Shown: positions 15,433-21,903 of the stretch, piece by piece
How the letters are laid out: every line of letters starts with the position of its first letter
Position numbering within the stretch: the first letter of the stretch is position 1
From: JAICLV01 sp036380925
GTDB lineage: Bacteria > Actinomycetota > Actinomycetes > Acidothermales > Acidothermaceae
Direction: 5' to 3'
NCBI GenBank assembly: GCA_036380925.1
Contig: DASVDW010000002.1
Location: forward strand, 1 to 32,018
DNA: 32,018 nt
Notes under the pieces: generated by a model
The model's input: the letters and a program-made list of their open reading frames with translations, nothing else
Told to the model about the DNA's origin: nothing
Database searches by the model: none
Translations under genes and position numbers: made by a program

Positions 15433-15993
15433 TCAGACCCGGGTCACGTCGACGACGACGGCCACCGGATTGCTCACGGTGTCGCGCACCGGCGAAAACC
15501 TGGCCAGCTCCGCCAGCTCGGCGAACTGCGCGTCGTCGAAGTCGCCCTTCGCGGTGACCGCGACCCGGATCTGCTCGAAGCCCGGCCGGACGGCGCCGTC
15601 GAGGCCGAGGAATCCGCGCAGGTCGACGTCGCCGTCGACCTTGCACTCCAAGGCTTCCAACGCGATGCCGCGGGCGGCGGCGTGGTAGACGATCGTGCCG
15701 GTCACGCACGACGCGAGGGCCTGCAACAGGTACTCCCCCGCGTTGGGGGCCCGGTTTCCGCCGAGCAGCACGGGCGGCTCGTCCGACTCCAGCGTGAACG
15801 GCTCGGCGCGGGTGGTGTCTTCTTGGCCGGCGCCGTAGAAGCCCTTGATGGCGCTGCGGGTGTGGCCGCCGTCGATCCACTGGTTGTCGACGCGGAACTG
15901 GAAAGCGGCCAGGGCGGGGTTGGCCACGATGGCGTCGATGGTTCCGGAAAGCCGATCGAGGTCGACGCCGTTCACGGTGTTGGTGGCGTGCAT
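15433..15993 (-). CDS. OsmC-family protein
   Basis: A 186-residue OsmC/Ohr-fold protein. ATG at 15993 follows AAGGAG at 8 nt. The core is recognisable: GGNRAPNAGEYLLQALASCVTGTIVYHAAARGIALEALE carries the first redox cysteine on the central helix. The second catalytic cysteine expected near the C-terminus is Ser in RFSPVRDTVSNPVAV. That replacement occurs in an OsmC subfamily, but it means classical two-cysteine peroxidase chemistry is unlikely. OsmC proteins reduce organic peroxides or bind small thiol-reactive compounds in the cytoplasm. The gene is divergent from a tetR gene over two matching operators, so it is almost certainly that regulator's target. Confidence 0.92.
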   Translation of the reverse strand: MHATNTVNGVDLDRLSGTIDAIVANPALAAFQFRVDNQWIDGGHTRSAIKGFYGAGQEDTTRAEPFTLESDEPPVLLGGNRAPNAGEYLLQALASCVTGTIVYHAAARGIALEALECKVDGDVDLRGFLGLDGAVRPGFEQIRVAVTAKGDFDDAQFAELAELARFSPVRDTVSNPVAVVVDVTRV

Positions 15994-16049
15994 GGGGGTC
16001 TCCTTGCGGGTGGAACGGGTGACGGGCAGCCCACGGTGAGACTGCCGTA

Positions 16050-16071
16050 TTAGCACGATCGGTCGTGCTAA
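16050..16071. promoter_or_regulatory. TetR operator 1 (osmC/tetR)
   Basis: Perfect 9-bp arms TTAGCACGA and TCGTGCTAA around a 4-nt centre. It shares the 12-mer CGGTCGTGCTAA with operator 2 at a 26-bp offset. It covers the spacer of an alternative osmC promoter (TTGATT-N18-TAATAC on the minus strand). Confidence 0.8.
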
Positions 16072-16075
16072 ATCA

Positions 16076-16105
16076 ACCGTACGACCGGTCGTGCTAACTT
16101 GTCAA
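16076..16105 (-). promoter_or_regulatory. osmC promoter overlapping an operator
   Basis: On the minus strand: TTGACA (16105-16100), 18 nt, TACGGT (16081-16076). The -35 is a perfect consensus and the -10 fits TAnnnT. The spacer is filled by operator 2, so a bound TetR dimer would block polymerase directly. Confidence 0.65.
16081..16097. promoter_or_regulatory. TetR operator 2 (osmC/tetR)
   Basis: A perfect 12-bp palindrome ACGACCGGTCGT (16081-16092) followed by GCTAA, repeating the right half of operator 1. It overlaps TAACTT (16095-16100), which lies 6 nt before the tetR GTG and can serve as the -10 of a leaderless tetR message. Binding here would repress both genes. Confidence 0.75.
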
Positions 16106-16106
16106 C

Positions 16107-16763
16107 GTGGTGACTGAGCGGACGACGGAGCGCGGCCGCCGGCAACGCCGGTCGCGGTCAGACGGCGAGCGCACCCGGGGGGCGATCCTGCGCGCGGCAG
16201 CGTCGCTCGCCACGGTCGACGGGCTCGACGGCCTGTCGATCGGAAACCTCGCCGCCGCGATCGGCATCAGCAAGAGCGGCCTCTACGCGCACTTCGGCTC
16301 CAAAGAGGAACTGCAGCTCGCGACAGTGGCCGAAGCGGAGCGGGTCCTCAACGCTGAGGTGATTCAGCCCGCCCTCGCCGCCGTTCCAGGGCTGGCTCAG
16401 CTCGCGACGGTGTGCGACGCGTTTCTCAGCTACGTGCGGCGCCGCGTTTTCCCCGGCGGGTGCTTCTTCGCCTCGACCTCAATGGAGATGAGTGGCCGAC
16501 CCGGGCCGGTGAGAGACCGACTCGCGGCCATCCAAGCCGAGTTCACCGAGCTATTGCGGTCCTTCGCCGCCACCGCGATCAAGCAGCGCGAACTTCCCGC
16601 GGGCGAAGACCCCGACCGTCTCGCGTTCGAGCTGCACGCGATCCTGCTTGGCGCCGACTCCAAGTTCCTCTTGCATGACGACCCAGCAGTTCTCGACCTC
16701 GCGCAGCGCGTCGTCCACCTGCGACTTGGCCTTGACCGCGCGGGCTCGAAGCGAAGGTCGTAG
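16107..16763 (+). CDS. TetR-family repressor, divergent from osmC
   Basis: A 218-residue regulator. The N-terminal HTH is clear: ERTRGAILRAAASLATVDGLDGLSIGNLAAAIGISKSGLYAHFGSKEELQLATV (about 20-73), preceded by an Arg-rich tail that may contact the minor groove. The C-terminal ligand domain (TetR_C type, with FPGGCFFASTSMEM about 117-130) ends near residue 205. Two tandem GTG codons (16107, 16110) can start it; no Shine-Dalgarno is seen and a TAACTT box sits 6 nt upstream, suggesting leaderless translation. The twin operators next to it argue for autoregulation plus osmC control. The FPGGCFF-Cys could sense electrophiles or peroxide, which is inference from the partner gene. Confidence 0.92.
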   Translation: MVTERTTERGRRQRRSRSDGERTRGAILRAAASLATVDGLDGLSIGNLAAAIGISKSGLYAHFGSKEELQLATVAEAERVLNAEVIQPALAAVPGLAQLATVCDAFLSYVRRRVFPGGCFFASTSMEMSGRPGPVRDRLAAIQAEFTELLRSFAATAIKQRELPAGEDPDRLAFELHAILLGADSKFLLHDDPAVLDLAQRVVHLRLGLDRAGSKRRS

Positions 16764-16768
16764 CGCCT

Positions 16769-16835
16769 GCCACCGGGTCACCCGCCAGGTCGCTGCGGCC
16801 GGCGACGGCGGAAGCGACCTGGCGGGAATGGTGGC
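16769..16835. terminator. Long hairpin between tetR and membrane-protein genes
   Basis: CCCGCCAGGTCGCT (16781-16794) and AGCGACCTGGCGGG (16813-16826) are perfect 14-bp complements around an 18-nt GC-rich loop. Outside them GCCACC (16769-16774) pairs with GGTGGC (16830-16835). It lies between convergent stops and can terminate both transcripts. Confidence 0.75.
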
Positions 16836-16852
16836 GCGCGTCAGCCTGCGCC

Positions 16853-17533
16853 CTAATGAACGTAAGCGGGCTGCGCCTCCGCGCCCGGCTCCACGGCCGC
16901 CACGACCTCACCTGCTGGTCGCGCGGTGAGGGCGATTCCGACGACGGCCGCCCACAGGTGAAACAGCAGGTAGCCGAAGAACGCCAGCGGCGTGAACGCC
17001 AAGACTGCAAGAGCCAGCGCCGTCCACGCCAGCCAGCGCGGGAATGCCCGCACCGGAATCCCGCCGGCGGCCACGGCCAGCATGAGCACGACGGAATCGG
17101 CGCCGAAACCGCCGACCGACGCGTTGATGTGCCACGCCTGCAGCGCCTGTGGCGTGACGGTTGGCTTTCCGGCGATCTGGCCCAGCGCGAGGAACGCGTT
17201 GGCACCGGTGATCATCGTGGCGCCCACCATCGCGGTGCCCACGAGCAGCGCCCCGCTAATCACCGTCGGGGCTTGCACTTTCCGCGCACGAGACCACAAG
17301 GCGACGCCGAAAAGAACCATGAACACCACCGAGTAGCCGAGCAGCATCCCCCCTCGGCCGAGCTGCGCATGATGGTCGGCGTAGTAGGTGGACAGCTTGC
17401 TGATGGGTGTGTCTGGCTCCGGGAATTTGTCGATGGTCAAATTGCCGGCCATCGACAGCACGGCGAATGCGACGCCCGACAACGGCAGGAGCCTGACGAG
17501 GCGGTCGACTCCGCGTCCGGTCTGCGTGCTCAT
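16853..17533 (-). CDS. Six-TM membrane protein of unknown function
   Basis: A 226-residue protein. ATG 17533 follows AAGGGG about 9 nt upstream; a longer frame to 17815 runs into the neighbouring histidine kinase region and is rejected. Hydrophobic segments lie at about 13-30, 60-80, 89-107, 140-160 and a double one at 168-203. Between TM1 and TM2 is a loop with FPEPDTPISKLSTYYADHHAQLGRG, and the YYADHHAQ-type motif recurs in actinobacterial membrane proteins of unknown role. The tail after TM6 is short, with GAEAQPAYVH. It is divergent from the two-component system, which may control it, but no shared site is proven. Confidence 0.75.
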   Translation of the reverse strand: MSTQTGRGVDRLVRLLPLSGVAFAVLSMAGNLTIDKFPEPDTPISKLSTYYADHHAQLGRGGMLLGYSVVFMVLFGVALWSRARKVQAPTVISGALLVGTAMVGATMITGANAFLALGQIAGKPTVTPQALQAWHINASVGGFGADSVVLMLAVAAGGIPVRAFPRWLAWTALALAVLAFTPLAFFGYLLFHLWAAVVGIALTARPAGEVVAAVEPGAEAQPAYVH

Positions 17534-17592
17534 GTGCCTCACCCCTTCTTCGAGGGCGTGTCTCGCCCTAGCGACGGGACGCAACAGTAGGT

Positions 17593-17621
17593 CTGCGCCG
17601 ACGCGGTCGTCGTCGGCGCAG
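17593..17621. promoter_or_regulatory. Perfect 11-bp inverted repeat in divergent region
   Basis: CTGCGCCGACG (17593-17603) and CGTCGGCGCAG (17611-17621), 7 nt apart, lie between the membrane-protein start (17533) and the histidine kinase start (17723). A TACTGT box on the minus strand (17590-17585) follows directly, so the repeat would cover the -35 region of the membrane-protein promoter. An operator is likelier than a terminator at this place. Confidence 0.5.
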
Positions 17622-17722
17622 CGAGCGAACTTCACGTCGTCCGGACGGTGGACTTCCCGCCGTTCATGGATCAGCCGTCGGAATGACGCCGCAACCATCG
17701 CCGCCGGTCTACCTTCAGCACC

Positions 17723-18859
17723 ATGAATGTCGCGCCCCGCCGTCTCCGGCAACTCCGGCTCGCTCCCGGGCGCGTTGACCAGGCGATCGCCGTGGCGCTC
17801 ACTTTGCTGACCCAAGCCTCAATCTGGTTCGGCGTCGACGGTGAGCGTCATCGCGCGCTCGCGGCATTGACGGCAGCCACCCTCACCGCGCCGGTCGCGG
17901 TGCGACGGCGGTGGCCGGCGCCGGTTGGCACGTGGGTGCCGGCGATGAGCGCGCTGGACCACACCTGGTTCACCACGACGTCGATCGGATACCCGTTGGC
18001 GAACTTCCTCGCGATGTACGCGCTCGCAGTCTGGACCCGCACGTGGCAGTTCGTCGTCGGCCTCGGCGCGCTTGCCGCCGCGACCTTGCTGCCGCCAGCG
18101 ATCACCGGCAAAAATCTCACCATTGGCTGGGATTTCCTGGCAATCGTGATCGTCGTGATGCTGTTTGTGCGCAGGGTCGTCGGAGACCGCGATCGGCGCG
18201 CGAAGTTGGCGGAACGCGAGCGCGACGTCGCGGCGCGGGAGGCGGTGCTCGGTGAGCGGGCGCGGATCGCGCGCGAACTGCACGACGCCATAGCCCACAA
18301 CGTCTCGATGATGGTGTTGCAGGCGGGCGCCGAACGACGGGTGCTGGACGACGGGCGCGGCGCCACCCGCGAGGTACTAGAGGCGATCGAGCGCACCGGA
18401 CGGTCCGCGCTGACGGAGATGCGAAGGCTCGTTGGCATGTTGCGCACGGAGCGAGCCGATCCGTTGGCGCCGCAGCCCGGGCTCGGCGACCTTCCCGCGC
18501 TGGTGACCCAATTGCGCGAGGCCGGTTTGCCGGTCGACTTCTCAGTCGACGGCGAACATCCCGCGTTGCCCGTTGGAATCGAGTTATCCGCGTACCGGAT
18601 CGTTCAGGAGGCCCTGACAAACGTGCTGAAGCACGCCGGCAAAGCCCGCGCCACAGTACGCGTGCGTTACACCACCGACGCGGTCGAGCTTGAAATCGCG
18701 GACGACGGACAGGCGAGCGCAGCCACCGAACTCGCGGCGATCGGTGGCCACGGCTTGGTCGGGATGCGCGAACGCGTCACCCTTTACGGCGGCCGGTTCT
18801 CGGCAGGACGGCGACCGGAAGGTGGTTACGCCGTCCACGTTTTGTTGCCGGTTCGATGA
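17723..18859 (+). CDS. NarL/DesK-type sensor histidine kinase
   Basis: A 378-residue membrane kinase. Residues about 18-150 hold four to five hydrophobic segments with short loops. A cytoplasmic coiled segment (about 150-180) leads to the HisKA_3 box RIARELHDAIAHNVSMM with phospho-acceptor His187. The HATPase domain follows: YRIVQEALTNVLKHAG (N box, about 292-307), IADDGQAS, and GGHGLVGMRERVTLYGG (G box). ATG 17723 has no Shine-Dalgarno but has TACCTT 7 nt upstream, a leaderless arrangement. It overlaps the response-regulator gene as ATGA. No periplasmic sensor domain is visible, so the signal is probably sensed within the membrane, as in DesK-like kinases. Confidence 0.94.
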   Translation: MNVAPRRLRQLRLAPGRVDQAIAVALTLLTQASIWFGVDGERHRALAALTAATLTAPVAVRRRWPAPVGTWVPAMSALDHTWFTTTSIGYPLANFLAMYALAVWTRTWQFVVGLGALAAATLLPPAITGKNLTIGWDFLAIVIVVMLFVRRVVGDRDRRAKLAERERDVAAREAVLGERARIARELHDAIAHNVSMMVLQAGAERRVLDDGRGATREVLEAIERTGRSALTEMRRLVGMLRTERADPLAPQPGLGDLPALVTQLREAGLPVDFSVDGEHPALPVGIELSAYRIVQEALTNVLKHAGKARATVRVRYTTDAVELEIADDGQASAATELAAIGGHGLVGMRERVTLYGGRFSAGRRPEGGYAVHVLLPVR

Positions 18860-19518
18860 CCAGCGTCCTCATCGCCGACGACCAGGCCTTGGTGCGGGTT
18901 GGGTTGCGCAAAATCCTCGAAATAGAGCCCGACACGACGGTGGTCGGAGAAGCCGTCGACGGCGCCGACGCGGTGCGCGAGACAGCGCGGCATTCTCCTG
19001 ACGTGGTCGTCATGGACATCCGGATGCCAGTGCTCGACGGCATCGAGGCGACCCGCCGAATCGTCGCCGCGCAGCCAGCGACAAAGGTGCTCATGCTGAC
19101 CACCTTCGGGCTCGACGACTACGTCTTTGAAGCGCTTCGGGCCGGCGCAAGCGGGTTCATGCTCAAAGACGCGCCGCCGGAGGAGATCGCGAGCGCCGTC
19201 CGAATCGTCGCGGGCGGTGACGCCCTGCTGGCGCCTGCCGTCACGCGCGGGGTCGTCGCCGAGTTCGCGCGGCGACGGCCCGCACCCACCCCGCCCGCGG
19301 CTATCGCCGAGCTCACGACTCGTGAGCGTGAAGTGCTCGAGCTGCTCGCGCGCGGCATGTCGAACGCCGAGATCTGCGAGCGCCTGGTCATCACGGAAGC
19401 GACGGCGAAAACGCATGTGGCGCGGATCTTGCAGAAGCTCCATCTGCGTGACCGCATCCAAGCGGTCATTTACGCCTACGAGGCCGGCCTCGTGACCCCC
19501 GGAGCCGCCAACCCGTGA
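18856..19518 (+). CDS. NarL/LuxR-type response regulator
   Basis: A 220-residue response regulator, partner of the kinase it overlaps by 4 bp. Receiver domain residues 3-120: acidic pair DD (8-9), phospho-acceptor Asp54 in VVVMDIRMPVLDG, and the conserved Lys in GFMLKDAPPEE. The GerE HTH is at about 150-210 (LTTREREVLELLARGMSNAE, then TAKTHVARILQKLHLRDRIQAV). All key receiver residues are present, so it should be phosphorylated normally. It ends one base from the convergent hydrolase stop. Targets are unknown; the divergent membrane protein is a reasonable candidate. Confidence 0.95.
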   Translation: MTSVLIADDQALVRVGLRKILEIEPDTTVVGEAVDGADAVRETARHSPDVVVMDIRMPVLDGIEATRRIVAAQPATKVLMLTTFGLDDYVFEALRAGASGFMLKDAPPEEIASAVRIVAGGDALLAPAVTRGVVAEFARRRPAPTPPAAIAELTTREREVLELLARGMSNAEICERLVITEATAKTHVARILQKLHLRDRIQAVIYAYEAGLVTPGAANP

Positions 19519-19519
19519 A

Positions 19520-20377
19520 TCAGGTCAGCGCGTCGTCGAGGAAACGGGCGAGCGCGGCGTTGACGACGTCCGGGCATTCGACAGGTGGCAGATGGCCGGC
19601 GTCGGGTAACTCGAGGAGCCGCGCGCCGCGAATGCCGCTCGCCACCAGGCGAGCGAGGTCTTGGACGAAGCGCACGTCGCGCAAGCCGTTCACCACGAGT
19701 GTCGGGGCGCGCACGTCCGCCAGTTGATTGAGGATCGGCGGGTCGGGGTCGATCTCGCTCGACGGCGGTTCGCCCCAGCCGCGAGCGAAGACGCCGCGGG
19801 CCATCTCCTGCAGCAAAGCCCAAGCGTCGGGTGAGAAGACCGACTCCGAGCGGCCCGCGCCGACAGCCATGTACCGCAACTGCATCACGGCCATCGCGGC
19901 GACGTCGTCCTCGCGGATCTCCGCCGCGGTGTGCGTGGAGTAGGCCGAGAGCCGATCCGCGGGAACCGCCGCGTGCAGCAGCGGGAGCACCTCGGTGCGC
20001 ATTTCCGCCGGCCACTCATAACCAGGCACACCGGGGCAGAACAGCGCCAAAGCCCGCACCCGATCGGGGGCCAGCAGCGCGGCGTCCAGGCAGTAGCCGC
20101 CACCCATCGAACTTCCGACCAGGGCGGCCCGCTCGATGCCAAGCGCGTCGAGCACCTCGAGCAACCCGGCGCCATGTCGTGTTTCCGGCGGCGCGGCGCT
20201 GGATTGCCCGTAACCCAGCCGGTCGAACGCCACCACCCGATAGCGATCGGCGAGCGCCTCGAATTGCCGCCGCCACATTCGTCGGTCGGTCAGGCTCGCG
20301 TGATTGAACACGACGGCCGGGCCGGCTCCGGCGCTGTCGTACGCGACCCGCCCATCGGACACCGCGACGGTCTGCAT
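19520..20377 (-). CDS. Alpha/beta-hydrolase
   Basis: A 285-residue alpha/beta-hydrolase fold enzyme. I prefer the ATG at 20377, which has GGTAGG 8 nt upstream, over the GTG two codons earlier. Landmarks: oxyanion-region FNHASLTDRRMW (24-35), FDRLGYGQS (51-59), nucleophile elbow GSSMGG with Ser90, catalytic acid in NGLRDVRF (about 230), and His in DAGHLPP (about 262). Close relatives include esterases, epoxide hydrolases and lactonases; the substrate cannot be read here. It begins 32 bp downstream of the lacI stop on the same strand, so it is the likely enzymatic output of that regulator's operon. Its stop is one base from the response regulator's. Confidence 0.9.
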   Translation of the reverse strand: MQTVAVSDGRVAYDSAGAGPAVVFNHASLTDRRMWRRQFEALADRYRVVAFDRLGYGQSSAAPPETRHGAGLLEVLDALGIERAALVGSSMGGGYCLDAALLAPDRVRALALFCPGVPGYEWPAEMRTEVLPLLHAAVPADRLSAYSTHTAAEIREDDVAAMAVMQLRYMAVGAGRSESVFSPDAWALLQEMARGVFARGWGEPPSSEIDPDPPILNQLADVRAPTLVVNGLRDVRFVQDLARLVASGIRGARLLELPDAGHLPPVECPDVVNAALARFLDDALT

Positions 20378-20409
20378 CGTCACTGCCTACCGCAGGACGG
20401 CGCTTTCAT

Positions 20410-21483
20410 TCAAACCGCCGGCGGCGCCGCGGTGCTCCCCCGCACGACCAACTCCGTCGACAACACAACACTTTTCGGCCGGCCGGCCACCCTCTTGCCC
20501 CCTTGCGCCCTGGCCCTCTCGATGACCGCGACGAGAGCCTGCGCCGCGAGACGGCCTTTGGCCGCGACGTCCTGACGAACTGTGGTTAGCTCAGGCTGCA
20601 GCTGGCGCGCGAGCCGGCTGTCGTCGAACCCCACGACTGAGAGCTCGGCGGGCACCCGCAAGCCGGCGTCACTCGCGGCTCGGTAAACCCCCGCGGCTAT
20701 CGCGTCGGAGAAACACAGGACGGCGGTCGGGCGCGGTGACCGTTCCAGCAGCAGCTGACCGATTCGGCGGCCGTCGTCGATCGGGTCGCCGTGCGGAAGG
20801 CGGACGACCAGAGGCTCGACACCGGCGGCGAGCATCGGCTCGGTCCAGCCGCGCACCCGTTCTCGCTCGACGTGGGCGAACGTGTCGTAGTCCGCGGAGT
20901 CGAGCACTCCGAAGTCGCCGTTGAAGCCGGTGGTCGCGATCGCGATCTGCCGGTGACCGAGCGACAGCAGATGGCTGGCGGCGGCGCGCGCGCCGACGTG
21001 GTCGTCGATGTTGACGCTTGAATAGCCGGCCGGGGCGTCGTGATCGACGAAAACGATCGGCAACTCGCGACGGCGCAGCCACCCGATGGCGGTCGCGTCT
21101 TGGATGCAGGAGTAGACGATCGCGCCGTCCATGGCCACGTCGCGCGCCGGCAGCACGTCGGTTCCGCCCGACGTCAGCAAGGTGAGCGCGCGACCGCTCG
21201 GACCGATCTCCTCGGCGACCGCGCTGACGAACGCAACCGCCACCTGGTCGGTGAGCGCCTGGGTGAGCGAGTCAGACAGCAACACACCGACGTTGCCGGC
21301 GACCCCTTTCGCGAGCGCCCTGGCCGCGGGATTCGGGCCGACGTAACCGAGCGCGTCGGCGACGGCGAGTATGCGCTCGCGCAGTTCCGCCGACAGCTGG
21401 TCAGGCCGCGAGAACGCGTTCGAGACCGTCATTCGGCTGACGCCGACCCTGTCCGCGATCGTCTGGAGAGTCGCTCGGGCCAT
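20410..21483 (-). CDS. LacI-family repressor
   Basis: A 357-residue regulator. The N-terminal HTH is textbook: ATLQTIADRVGVSRMTVSNAFSRPDQLSAELRERILAVADALGYVGPNPAARALAKG (residues 3-58), with hinge-helix residues NPAARALA that bend DNA. The periplasmic-binding-protein-like effector domain follows (GNVGVLLSDSLTQA, FVDHDAPAGYSSVNIDD, SLGHRQIAIATT, AVLCFSDAIAAGVYRAA, LSVVGFDDSRLARQLQPELTTVRQD). ATG 21483 starts only 4 nt after the stop of the 73-aa gene and lacks a Shine-Dalgarno, so translation is probably coupled. The alpha/beta-hydrolase follows. No sugar-uptake genes are nearby, so the inducer need not be a sugar. Confidence 0.94.
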   Translation of the reverse strand: MARATLQTIADRVGVSRMTVSNAFSRPDQLSAELRERILAVADALGYVGPNPAARALAKGVAGNVGVLLSDSLTQALTDQVAVAFVSAVAEEIGPSGRALTLLTSGGTDVLPARDVAMDGAIVYSCIQDATAIGWLRRRELPIVFVDHDAPAGYSSVNIDDHVGARAAASHLLSLGHRQIAIATTGFNGDFGVLDSADYDTFAHVERERVRGWTEPMLAAGVEPLVVRLPHGDPIDDGRRIGQLLLERSPRPTAVLCFSDAIAAGVYRAASDAGLRVPAELSVVGFDDSRLARQLQPELTTVRQDVAAKGRLAAQALVAVIERARAQGGKRVAGRPKSVVLSTELVVRGSTAAPPAV

Positions 21484-21487
21484 GCGT

Positions 21488-21709
21488 TCAGTGTGCCGGG
21501 CCGCCGGAGCAGACGGCGACATTGCAGGCCGCCGGCGCCGGCGCGACAGCGTCGCCGAGGCGGTGCAGCGCGTTGGCGAACATCCCGCGCACCCTGGCCA
21601 CCCGCTGCGAACGCTGAGGTTCCGGCAGCGTCGGCGCGTCTGGCAGCGCGCTGCGCATGAGGGACGTGTTGGCGTGCACCATGATGATGCTCGCGTGTTC
21701 GAGGTTCAT
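21488..21709 (-). CDS. 73-aa protein of unknown function, first gene of the lacI operon
   Basis: ATG 21709 follows AAGGGA about 10 nt upstream and ends 4 nt before lacI. A promoter with flanking inverted repeats sits directly ahead of it. The protein starts MNLEHASIIMVHANTSLMRS, has a Pro-rich stretch (LPDAPTLPEP), a basic helical segment (RSQRVARVRGMFANALHRLG) and a C-terminal tail with two Cys (ACNVAVCSGG). No signal peptide and no membrane segment is convincing. I do not recognise a family. Position argues that it is real: it lies between a strong promoter and lacI. It might modulate LacI or act as a leader peptide that sets lacI translation. Confidence 0.65.
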   Translation of the reverse strand: MNLEHASIIMVHANTSLMRSALPDAPTLPEPQRSQRVARVRGMFANALHRLGDAVAPAPAACNVAVCSGGPAH

Positions 21710-21730
21710 GAGCCCGTTCCCTTTCTTTTT

Positions 21731-21770
21731 CTTGACCGGTACAGTAACTCCGCTTCCTATACCGGTCAAG
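21731..21770 (-). promoter_or_regulatory. Promoter of the 73-aa/lacI/hydrolase operon flanked by mirrored operators
   Basis: Minus strand: TTGACC, exactly 17 nt, TACTGT, a good actinobacterial sigma-70-type promoter, with about 45 nt to the ATG. The ends of the region are an exact inverted repeat, CTTGACCGGTA (21731-21741) and TACCGGTCAAG (21760-21770), 18 nt apart. One arm covers the -35, the other the predicted start site. Each arm contains the palindrome ACCGGT, centres 26 bp apart. The mirror symmetry also puts a TTGACC facing the amidohydrolase gene, though its -10 is poor. Confidence 0.65.
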
Positions 21771-21903
21771 AGACTTTTCCAGAGATTTTTCCAGCGCGCC
21801 CGATCTTGGGCCTCAACCGCGGATCGCGCGGCCCGCGTGCCGAGCCACCCGGAGCCGGTGCTCCGATGCGCTCCGGCAAGTTGCCGTGTGACACAGTGGC
21901 GAG

